64,000 bases of DNA from Mortierella alpina (lineage: Eukaryota; Mortierellomycota; Mortierellomycetes; Mortierellales; Mortierellaceae): assembly GCA_029449245.1 (NCBI GenBank), contig JANATF010000001.1, forward strand, positions 1,426,001-1,490,000, read 5' to 3'. The notes beneath the pieces were generated by a model. It did not search any database. It was not told the origin of the DNA and worked only from the letters and a program-made list of their open reading frames with translations. Below are positions 23,299 through 33,193 of the stretch, piece after piece (the first letter of the stretch is position 1; every line of letters starts with the position of its first letter). The translations under genes were made by a program, and so were the position numbers.

Positions 23299-24388
23299 AT
23301 GTATCTCCGAAGCATCACGGCTATCCTTCTCACTTTGGCCGCTACCACTACGATCTCAAGTATTCCACTTGACAAACGCATTGTGAATGGCACACCTGTC
23401 AAGCAGGGCGAACTTCCGGTCTTTGCGCAACTGTCTACGAATGTTTCACCTGTTTCGGAACTGCCTAGTGGCGGGGGTGTTCTCGTCGGACCGCAGACTG
23501 TTTTGACAGGTAATGAACTATCTGTCACTGTTGTAACGTACACTTTAGTTAGATTATTGACAGATCATCTCTCCTTTTGTTATAGCCGCGCATTGTACTC
23601 TCCATCCTGTAAGCATACACAATAATACTAAGCTTCCACTCACTTGCAGCGATTCACCTAATTTGCTAAAGTTGTTCTTTGAAATCCACTCCCTTAACAG
23701 GTCGACCACGTATATCTTGGTGGTGTCGAGAAATTCAAAGGCAATCACCTGAAGGTTGCGAAGACTGTCATGCATCCAGAGTTCAACAAGATACCCAGAT
23801 TCGGCGACACTGCTGTCGTCTTCCTCTCAGAGAAAGTTGATGGTCCATATGCCTCATTCGAGGGGACGTCCTACACCGAAGCCGGGTCTGAGCTGACTGT
23901 AGCCGGTTATGGTGGTAGGTCGAAGAGTTATGATATCTTGTCGCACGGTTGTAGACATTCCTTCATGCTTAAGATTTTTTTATCTGTTTTTAGCGACAAG
24001 TGCGGAAGGTGATGAATCTGACATCTTACTCAAGGTTCAAGTGACCATTGGAGATAAGGCTGAATGCGAGGCACAAATCAACAGAAAAGCTGTTTTCAAC
24101 CCTAGCACACAGGTATGTGGTATAGACAACGGTTACTCTTCTTGTCGTGGCGATTCGGGTGGTCCACTCTATTCTGGCTCAGACAAGGACGTGCATGTTG
24201 CGGCATTGGTTCGCGGTCCTGGTAACGGGTACCGGTGTGGCGAAAAGGACACTTTCCAATACTACACGTTCATCAAGCCATTTATCCCATGGATCAAGTC
24301 TGAAGTTGCGAAGTTTGAGAAACCGGAGCCAACTCGACAATTGAGACCGATGCAGGTATGTAACTGGCAATATTTTCATACATTATAG
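23299..24388 (+). CDS. secreted S1 serine protease, copy 3
   Basis: Third paralogue. Exons: 23299-23509, 23586-23608, 23701-23914, 23994-24388; 280 residues. Signal peptide MYLRSITAILLTLAATTT, propeptide ending DKR, mature start IVNG. Triad kept: AAHC in the 23-nt exon 2, Asp in GDTAVVF, Ser in RGDSGGP. Differences from the other two: a 10-residue insertion (STNVSPVSE region) before the first conserved Gly-Gly; the Cys that should pair with the Cys after the catalytic His is gone (SGGG instead of GCGG); the third intron is 79 bp, so not frame-preserving; and a net one-base loss near 24322 shifts the last codons into another frame, giving a longer unrelated tail. It may be active, but the lost disulfide and new tail suggest relaxed constraint. 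Confidence 0.82.
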
Positions 24389-24992
24389 TACCAGAGTATG
24401 TTAGTAAGTGCACATGCACCTGTACATCCCTTGAAGTTGATTTACAGATATATTTGGATACGAAATACAGATTGTTCAGCGTCGTATATCTCCACATTAA
24501 TGGCTATAGCGAAATTTCGAGGTATGGCGAAATCGTTGTGTTGACGCAAGAAGTGCTCAAGTGCTAAACACTGCCCTTGGCTCCATGCTTTGGTAAGGTC
24601 CGCTAGTACGATTTTTCGATCGTCATGCGGAATTGTGATGACTGCTCAGCCTCGCTGCGACCCAGACATGCTTTTTGGAAAAGGGAGGTAATACCATGCG
24701 ACTATCTGCCCGGACGAATGGACTACAAGGAAGCATGGCTATAGGTTAGTAAATCCTCGTTAGTAGAATTGCGCATCTTCCCGTGGTTTGGGAGGAAGTG
24801 ATGAGTAAAAGGCACCTTGGCAAGCACTTGAAGCGAACAAAAATAAAGGCAGGCGCTTTCAATACGACGGCAACAACTCTTGTTTGGAAAAGCGCTTGAA
24901 ATCATATGCATATCAGGAAGTGTCCATTGCAACTAATAATACAGCTCACGACAACCTTCTCGCTTTGTAGTCATCAAGAATGCGCCAAAAGA
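24389..24992. other. intergenic, nothing recognised
   Basis: AT-rich sequence between protease 3 and the NACHT fragment. Open frames are short and show no family features. Confidence 0.5.
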
Positions 24993-25545
24993 TGGGCATC
25001 GGCTGCAGGAGCACCTATCTTGGACAGGACTACCGCGACCAATTCCGTCCTCAACAAAATAATCAGTATAGTACCGCTGCAGTTAATCTGTACACGGAGG
25101 CTGCTATTGCTCCTTTCTCAATAGACCAGGTTTAGACCTGCATTGATAAGTTTGTGCGAGTTCAAGAGGTACACAGACTGATTGGTGATTGACCTATCTG
25201 GAGCACTGAGAACTACTTGGATAAACTGAGGTTAATCCCAAATTTGATAGAGCTGGTCAAGAATCCCCTTCTTTCACTGTCCTAAGGTCGCCTGTCGAGG
25301 TCAAGAACGGAACAGATATCACTAAGATTAGAGTGACTCGCCTGACTTTCTACAACTCTTTCAACGATCAGTGGTTACACATCAGCAAACGCCGTCTGAG
25401 GGCCACCAAGTTTGGCGCTCACGAGAAGCACGTACCACAAGATCTACTTGAAGAAGGCTTTGTAGACACCGCCATAATTTTTTTGAAAGACCTTGCTTCC
25501 GCCGTCTTCAAATAACAGAACAGAAATCCAGTTGTCCAGTACATG
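24993..25545 (+). pseudogene. decayed NACHT-domain fragment
   Basis: Aligns with the NACHT part of the gene at 26693-32409 (its bases about 28977-29536): shared words include GCAGGAGCACCTATCT, CTGTACACGGAGGC and TACACAGACTGATTGGTGAT. In-frame stops are present (TAG in CAGGTTTAGACC, TGA in GGTGATTGACC), with small indels and no start or Walker A segment. It is a 5'- and 3'-truncated dead copy in direct orientation just upstream of the intact unit. Confidence 0.8.
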
Positions 25546-25639
25546 CCACTGAGTGACAATGCGACGTTGATTATAGTGATAGCACGCGTAGTGCCTGCTT
25601 CAACATAATCACCGCTAAAAATATATCTTCTAATGATTC

Positions 25640-26692
25640 TCAGAACAACTAATGTTTAAACGCCGTTTGTCTCACTCCGAACAGCGGCTTAGGGCGCGAC
25701 AGTTTCAGACCGCATGCAGTTCACACAAGATTGACAGATCCGACAGTAGCACAGGCAATCAGCAGCGTTGATGATGTAAGGAGCGTGAGGAACTGCATGA
25801 GCACAAATAGTGGTTCGGATCAGCGCTCAGCGCAACCATCTTCGAAAGCCCGTCGCGCTGGCAACTAATTGTGGAGCGCAGTCGACGCGATTTCAGACTA
25901 CAAGAGCGAGCAAACGGTATGTGGCTGATACAAGATGCCCCTGCATATTCATGCTCGCGATAACCAATGCTCGAGGGCGAAGATCAAGATTGTGGGCTGC
26001 TCTCACGGTTTTCAAATTTTTCGTACCTTGTTCTTTCCCGTCTTATTTGTCCGTTCTCTCCCTTCATCGATATATCCAGTTTCCAAAGAACACTAAAATT
26101 GCGATCAAGAACCTGTAAGTGTGAGGCTATGCTTGAGGATGGAGTCGGGTGGAGTGATATTGAGCTATACCTACCCTGCCAACTTCACGCTAACACGTAT
26201 AGTGAACTTTGATATCTTGCTGTGAATTAGCCATCGTTGACCACCAGGGAATCGAACTCTCGCGTACAAAGACATTGTTCCTGAGCCATCTGTCGGCTTG
26301 TAAAGTGCACAAGGTGTTTGATCAGGACCACATATGGTACCGACAGATACTGCTATCGCTCTTGGAGAACGCTCACTCTTTTGTCTCTCTCCCGGTATTG
26401 CAAGCCCCATGAACACACGCAATCTGAATTAGCCATGGATACTTGGATGGTCGCTAACAAGATCAATTGTGTTTGCTTGCATACCTTAGCATCTCAGTGC
26501 TACTGTCATTGAACCTCTTTGTGAGATTTTGAATTCTTCATTGTTCTCCTCATTATTGGCAGTTGGTAGCTCTGACTTTACTGAGGGTAAGAGCAACCTA
26601 TAGCTTAGCTTAGCGCCTATCTTCATTCGCTCATAGCAAGCGCTAACCGTATTCTTTCTATATGCGATGGATGCGACATCAAGACCACCGCC
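25640..26692. repeat. 5' flanking block of NACHT unit 1 (shared with unit 2)
   Basis: Non-coding upstream region that matches, inverted, 60256-61270 upstream of NACHT unit 2. Shared words include GCCGTTTGTCTCACT, GCCCCTGCATATTCATGC and GGATCGAACTCTCGCG-like sequence. It marks the left part of a segmental duplication carrying the whole NACHT gene with its promoter. Confidence 0.7.
26238..26292 (-). other. tRNA-like relic (A-box and B-box)
   Basis: The minus strand contains TGGCTCAGGAAC (A-box-like) and, 31 bp on, GTTCGATTC (B-box), followed by a GTCA end that can pair with TGAC at the front. It is about 14 nt too short for a tRNA and the stems are poor, so it is a decayed tRNA or tRNA-derived SINE piece, not a functional gene. 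Confidence 0.3.
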
Positions 26693-29600
26693 ATGAGCAA
26701 TTCACCAAACACTTCACCTGACAACGGGCGATCTGCCAACAAGTCATTGACGCCGTCATTGACTGCTCATGGTCGATCTGTCAGCCATGGCGCCGCAACC
26801 GTGTCGTCTCAGCAAGCCAGCTTGAGTTCCGGCGGCGAGAGTATATCCATCTCCTCCCAAAAGACTAAGAAGCGGGACATATTTCGAAACTTCTTTCGGC
26901 CAACCAAACATGAGGATAAGGTCATGGTTCAAGATGGTCCATCTAAGACAAAGATCCGCCACGCTCGAGTTGCTAGCGCCGACATCACCTCTGAAGTCTG
27001 CAGTCTCAAAGTCAGCAGCTCTGGAACTGGGTCACAGCCCACAATCGGCACGACTTGGACTCGTTTGAATGTCTTCTCGGAGAACGTTACCAAAACATCC
27101 ACTGAAATCGTATTACCAAAACTTGATGCACGTATCGACAGCACGTCCCAGCTCGTCTTATGCATCACCCTTCTCCCGAGAAACATGGCATCTCCCTTGC
27201 AGCGCGAAGGTCTCGAGAGTGCCTCAGATCTCACAAGAGAAGCGTTGTGGACAACGCCGTCCGATGGTACTGAGCAGGAGTGGATCAAGGCCATTGAACA
27301 GAACCCAATCAAACAAGAGCACCTCCGCTGGTTGGGGTCACGCATCGTTGAGGAATTTATCAAGAATGCTGTCAAGGATCCGGTCGCTGTGTCTGAAGTG
27401 GTTCTCCTTGGCTCTGTCCTCGATCACGCACACTACCGCAAGTTGCTCAACTACTTCATTTCGGAGCTTCAAGAGTCTGTTCTTCTAGATGTTGATCTGC
27501 TCCAAGGTCTCGTCCAGCTGGTCCAGTGCGCCGCGCCGACCTATCTTGACGCCGATGATCTTGTCAAGATCTTGAGTATCCTGAGAAAACGCCTCGGAGA
27601 CACCCATCAGCAGTCGCTAGAGCATCAGTACCATTTAACATTGGCTGTCTCCCGCCTCCTTGATGTCATGGCAGAACCAGAGCACAAAGTCCAAGATCTA
27701 CCTCGTGTCGAGGAAAGAGAGCCCCTGGCCTCAGTTCTCTCGGGATTGCAATCCAGCTCGGACCCGTATCTGATGTATCAAGCACTGTACGCATTTCAGG
27801 CCTTACAGTATGTTCCAGACGACGAATCCGCTCTTCAAGCCATCATTCGATACTCCTTAGGTGCCGCAGAGAGCCTTATCAAGGTGTCGGGAGTCATTCA
27901 GTTAAACTTTGACGGTCTATTCGAAGGGCTCAAACAGATGCAAAAGACTGTCGAGGAGACTTATGGGATTGCCAAGTCCAGCTACGAAGGGATCAGGTCG
28001 TTGATCGATAGTGGGCGTGGCCTGTTCGATAGTCTCAGAGCGGGCCTTGACTCTGGCCACAAGCATCCATGGTACCCTGCCGTACTTACCGCTACGGCTC
28101 TCTGCCGGGCAGGCCAATTAGATGATTTTAGCAAACTGGTCCGAGAGGCACCTTGCCGTCGCGATCCTCGATTCCAATGGGGCGTCAACCAGCTCCTGGG
28201 CGAGATTGCGATTGATGATGAATGGCAGTCCTGCATCCGTGAGCAGGCTGTTAGTTTTCTGGGAGATCTGTACTTGAATGATGCCGATTGGGCTAAGGAC
28301 GAGAGCGTCAGGTCCTGGATGCTGATCATTCTCGGCAAGATCTCGGAGGTGCGTGAAAGTGCGGTCAGAGAGGTGACCCTTCCCTTTCTGCAGGTCCCAA
28401 TGAACAATGGCTATACCATCGTCACACATCCCTACCCTTTGAGGTCCCACCTTCCTATCCCAAAGAAGTCGCTACTTTTGGCCCTTGCCCAAGATATACC
28501 TTACCTTGAGTACGATCTCAACGACCTCCGGCTTGCTCGACTCCAGGAGTACAGTCAGACCGTGTACATCTCTCCTCAGGCCAAACCCAACCTTCAGGCT
28601 TCCGACAAGGATGCTCTACCGCTCATGAAGACGATCAAGGAGTTCCTGGAGAGCGACGGACATGTGTTCTTGGTGCTAGGTGATTCAGGAGCGGGAAAAT
28701 CAACATTCAACAGATACCTTGAGCAGGAGCTTTGGAGTAAATACCAGCCAGGCGGTCACATACCACTCTTCATCAACCTGCCTGCTGTGGCCGAAAGCTA
28801 TCGGGATATCATTGGTGCACAATTGCGGATCCACGGATTCAACGAGGACAAGATCAAAGAGCTGAAGAAGAGTCGGAAGATGATCCTGATTTGCGATGGG
28901 TATGACGAAACGCAGCTCAAGGTCAACTTGCACTCGGAGAATATGCTCAATCAAAAGGGACAAGCAGACACAAAAATGATCATCAGCTGCAGGAGCACCT
29001 ATCTCGGACAGTGCTACCGCGACCGATTCCGCCCTCAACAGAATGATCGGTACAATACCGCTGCGGTTAATCTGTACACGGAGGCAGCCATTGTTCCTTT
29101 CTCAAGAGACCAGATTGAGGACTACATTGATCAGTTTGTGCGAGATCCAGAGGTACACAGACTGATTGGTGATAGACCCGTCTGGAGCACTGAAACCTAT
29201 ATGGATAAGCTGAGGTCGATCCCCAACTTGATGGAGCTGGTCAAGAATCCCTTTCTTCTTTCTCTATCGCTCAGAGCGTTGCCAGGCGTGGTCAAGGACG
29301 GAACCGATATCGCCAAGATCAAAGTGACTCGCCTGACGCTCTACAACTCTTTCATTGATCAATGGCTGGACATCAGCGAACGACGACTGGGGACAATCAA
29401 ACTGTCAGTGGAGGCAGACAACGCACGACAGGAGCTACTTGAGGACGATTTTGCCGCGATCACCATTGAATTTCTAAAGAACCTCGCGGCTGCCATATTC
29501 AAAGAGCAGGATGGAAATCCAATTGTCCAGTACACGCAAAGAAACGACAAAGGGACATGGAAGGTCGAGTTCTTTGGACCAAAACCAGATATCACGCTCC

Positions 29601-32409
29601 TCCGAGAGTCCAGTCCGCTGTCGCGTTCAGGAGGCCAATACCGGTTCCTCCATCGGTCGTTGTTAGAGTACTTTTACTCTCGACACATACAAGAGACCAG
29701 CGAGTGTGCAGAGGCACTGTCTGATGTTTCTCAAGATCTTGCCAAACACCCTCTAAGCCAAAGGACCCTTGTTAACGAGCCGTCGATTGTCCAATTTTTA
29801 GCCGAGCACGCGCAGGACAATTCTGAGTTCCGAGAACGACTTCATCAGTTTGTCGAGCAATCGAAAACAGACGATACAGCAAGCCAAGCAGCAGCAAACG
29901 CCATCACTATCTTGGTTCGGGCCGGTGTATTATTCAACGGGGCCAATCTAGCAGGTATCAAAATATCCGGCGCGGACCTGAGTGGTGGACAGTTCGATTC
30001 AAGTCAGCTACAGGGAGCAGATTTGAGAAACACGAACCTATGCAACATCTGGTTGCGTCAGGCGGATTTGAGCAACGCACAGATGGAGGACGTCCGATTT
30101 GGCGAATACCCGTATCTTGAGGAAGAAAGCAAAGTTTTCTCGTGCGCGTACTCTCTGGACGGGAAGACACTTGCCGTGGGCCTCGACAGTGGCACAATTA
30201 GCCTATACGACGCCGCAACTTGGGAGAAGACATGCGCATGTATCGGTCATACCAGATTTGTCACAAGCGTGGTGTTTTCGCCGAGCGGCCAGCAGATTGC
30301 CTCAGGCAGTTCCGACAAGACAGTGCGGCTCTGGGACGCACAAACCGGTGCACCTGGTGCCATCCTAAGCGGCCACTCCAGCATTGTTAGAAGCGTGGTG
30401 TTTTCGCCAAGCGGCCAGCAGATTGCCTCGGGCAGTGACGACAAGACAGTGCGGCTCTGGGACGCACAAACCGGTGCACCTGGTGCCATCCTAAGCGGTC
30501 ACACCCATCATGTTAGAAGTGTGGTGTTTTCGCCAAGTGGCCAGCAGATTGCCTCAGGCAGTTTTGACAACACGGTGCGGCTCTGGGACGCACAAACCGG
30601 TGCACCTGGTGCCATCCTAAGCGGTCACACCAACTGTATCAGAAGCGCGGTGTTTTCGCCAAGCGGCCAGCAGATTGCCTCAGGCAGTGACGATAATACG
30701 GTGCGGCTCTGGGACGCACAAACCGGTGCACCTGGTGCTATCCTAAGCGGCCACACCAGCATTGTTAGAAGCGTAGTGTTTTCGCCAAGCGGCCAGCAGA
30801 TTGCCTCGGGCAGTGACGACAATACGGTGCGGCTCTGGGACGCACAAACCGGTGCACCTGGTGCCATCCTAAGCGGCCACACTCACTGTTAACACCGTGG
30901 TGTTTTCGCCAAGCGGCCAGCAGATTGCCTCGGGCAGTGACGACAATACGGTGCGGCTCTGGGACGCACAAACCGGTGCACCTGGTGCCATCCTAAGCGG
31001 CCACACTCACTGTTAACACCGTGGTGTTTTCGCCAAGCGGCCAGCAGATTGCCTCGGGCAGTGACGATAAGACGGTGCGGCTCTGGGACACACAAACCGG
31101 TGCAATTGGTGCCCTCCTAAGCGGCCACACCAGATGGGTTAACAGCGCGGTGTTTTCGCCAAGCGGACAGCAGATTGCTTCGGGCAGTGGAGACAACACG
31201 ATGCGTCTATGGGACGCACAAACCGGTGCACCTGGTACTATCCTTAGCGGCCACACCGGCTATGTTCACAGCGTGGTGTTTTCGCCAAGCGGCCAGCAGA
31301 TTGCCTCGGGCAGTGACGACAAGACAGTGCGGCTCTGGGACGCACAAACCGGTGCAATTGGTGCCCTCCTAAGCGGCCACACCAGATGGGTTAACAGCGC
31401 GGTGTTTTCGCCAAGCGGACAGCAGATTGCTTCGGGCAGTGGAGACAACACGATGCGTCTATGGGACGCACAAACCGGTGCACCTGGTGCCATCCTAAGC
31501 GGCCACACCGGCTATGTCAACAGCGTGGTGTTTTCGCCAAGCGGCCAGCAGATTGCCTCGGGCAGTTCCGACAAGACGGTGCGGTTCTGGGACGCACAAA
31601 CCGGTGCACCTGGTGCCATCCTAAGTGGCCACACCGACGACGTTAGATGCGTGGTGTTTTCGCCAAGCGGCCAGCAGATGGCCTCGTGCAGTTTTGACAA
31701 GACGGTGCGGCTTTGGGACGCACAAACCGGTGCACCGGGCGCCATCCTAAGCGGCCACACCGACCATGTTAGAAGCGTGGTGTTTTCGCCAAGTGGCCAG
31801 CAGATTGCCTCGTGCAGTTTTGACAAGACGGTGCGGCTTTGGGACGCACAAACCGGTGCACCGGGCGCCTTCCTAAGCGGCCACACCGACCATGTTAGAA
31901 GCGTGGTGTTTTCGCCAAGTGGCCAGCAGATTGCCTCGTGCAGTTTTGACAAGACGGTGCGGCTTTGGGACGCACAAACCGGCGCACCGGGCGCCATCCT
32001 AAGCGGCCACACCGACCATGTTAGAAGCGTGGTGTTTTCACCATGCGGCCAGCAGATTGCCTCGGGCAGTGACGACAACACTGTGCGGCTGTGGGATGTG
32101 AAATCAAGTCTTTGCATGGCTATTTTGAATGATTTCCAAGGAGCGATATCGTCATTCGCATGGAACGCAAGTGCAGACGGCAGCTACTTAGCAACTGGCT
32201 GTGGCGATAAATCCGTTCGCATGTGGAAGGTTGAAGGAACCTGTTATCCCGTGTCTGTGCACCTAGTCTGGAACTCTAGGCATGACCGACTTGTCGTATC
32301 AGATACCAAAATCTGGAACGCGCAGGGTTTAAGCAGTACAACTAGGAAGCTCTTGGAACAACGCGGCGCTATCAGCAAACAGATTTCTATGGAAGAGCCG
32401 TATTTGTAG
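26693..32409 (+). CDS. NACHT-pentapeptide-WD40 NLR-like receptor, unit 1 (frame broken twice)
   Basis: STAND-type NTPase of the fungal NLR class, probably cytoplasmic and likely a non-self sensor by analogy with Podospora HET-E/HET-D. No introns. Order: Ser-rich start MSNSPNTSPD; helical region (residues about 140-610); NACHT with Walker A LGDSGAGKST (about 663) and Walker B MILICDGYDE (about 730); pentapeptide-like segment (GANLAGIKISGADLSGG, about 1083-1130); then WD40 repeats of 42 residues. The frame stops at 30892, where a 2-bp deletion in a WD unit creates TAA. The same lesion recurs 124 bp later, and the last frame runs 31021-32409. About 15 near-identical WD units are present, then a diverged end. 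Either the gene makes a truncated receptor, or the array is mis-assembled. Confidence 0.85.
30244..32097 (+). repeat. tandem array of 126-bp WD40 units
   Basis: About 15 units nearly identical at DNA level (core FSPSGQQIASGS...LWDAQTGAP). Differences concentrate at the two residues after GHT (RF, SI, HH, NC, HC, RW, GY, DD, DH) and at the SGSxDx positions. Two units are 124 bp. A two-unit block (about 252 bp) is itself duplicated at 31055-31558. Confidence 0.9.
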
Positions 32410-33190
32410 ATATTAATAGTCTTAATAGTCTTAATACCACAAAAAATAGAGTCAAGTCATGGTACATCTCATGCATAGCAACAATGTTGTCTAGACATTG
32501 TGTTGGAGGAAAATTCACTACATTCCTCGGGTGATGAAGAGTTACCGTGAATCTGCACCTGATAGACAAATATTCATGAAGTTGAGAATGCCGATCTTTG
32601 CTTCAAGATTATCGCACAGTTACATGTCCTATCATACTCACTTCCCCTACCAAAGTTTCTCATCGACGTAACAAACAATGAGTATTGCGAAAGTAGAGTG
32701 GTTGATGCTATCTCATCCATTGTCTGCTACAAAGATATGCCATCACGACAAGTAACAAAAAATATCACAAAAGTGTAAGAAAATACAAACGCAACATTAA
32801 GCTGCGCACAATCATCCTCAGCGCGAACTCTCCCCTTATTATTAACCTTGTTGATGCTGTTAATGCATCACTGCGTGAGTTCATAGACGCGTCCTTCCAA
32901 GTCAATGTTCTGGACGCTGACGTACTTGTAGTAATAGGGACGTGCATCATAATGGCATACATAGTATGAAATTGAGTCAGTGGGGCGGAATAGATCTCTG
33001 GCCAAAATGTGGCCATTATATGAAAGGATTATAGCACTTGTGGTACCTGAATCAACAGGATCGCCCCTGAAAAAGAGCTCTGCTTCTTTGCCGTTACTTC
33101 ACGGACCGATAGAACGATATGTTTATTACGAGCTGAATTCTCAATACAAAAAAATATAAGCAAAAGTGTGCGGTCTCAATCGGAAATGAC
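32410..33190. repeat. conserved 3' block of NACHT unit 1
   Basis: No intact gene. Matches, relative to the NACHT gene, the sequence after unit 2 (56180-55390) and unit 3 (63113-62047). Shared words include TATGCCATTATGATGCACGT, AATAAACATATCGTT and GCTATCTCATCCATTGTCT. Short open frames exist on both strands in each copy but none stays open in all three. Confidence 0.7.
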
Positions 33191-33193
33191 TAT

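Noticed and set aside
30880-31020. Introns explaining the two frame breaks in the WD40 array
   Set aside because: No GT-AG pair restores the 126-bp period; the units are simply two bases short.
30244-32097. CRISPR-like regular repeats
   Set aside because: The 126-bp units are coding WD40 blades in a eukaryotic gene, with no spacers.
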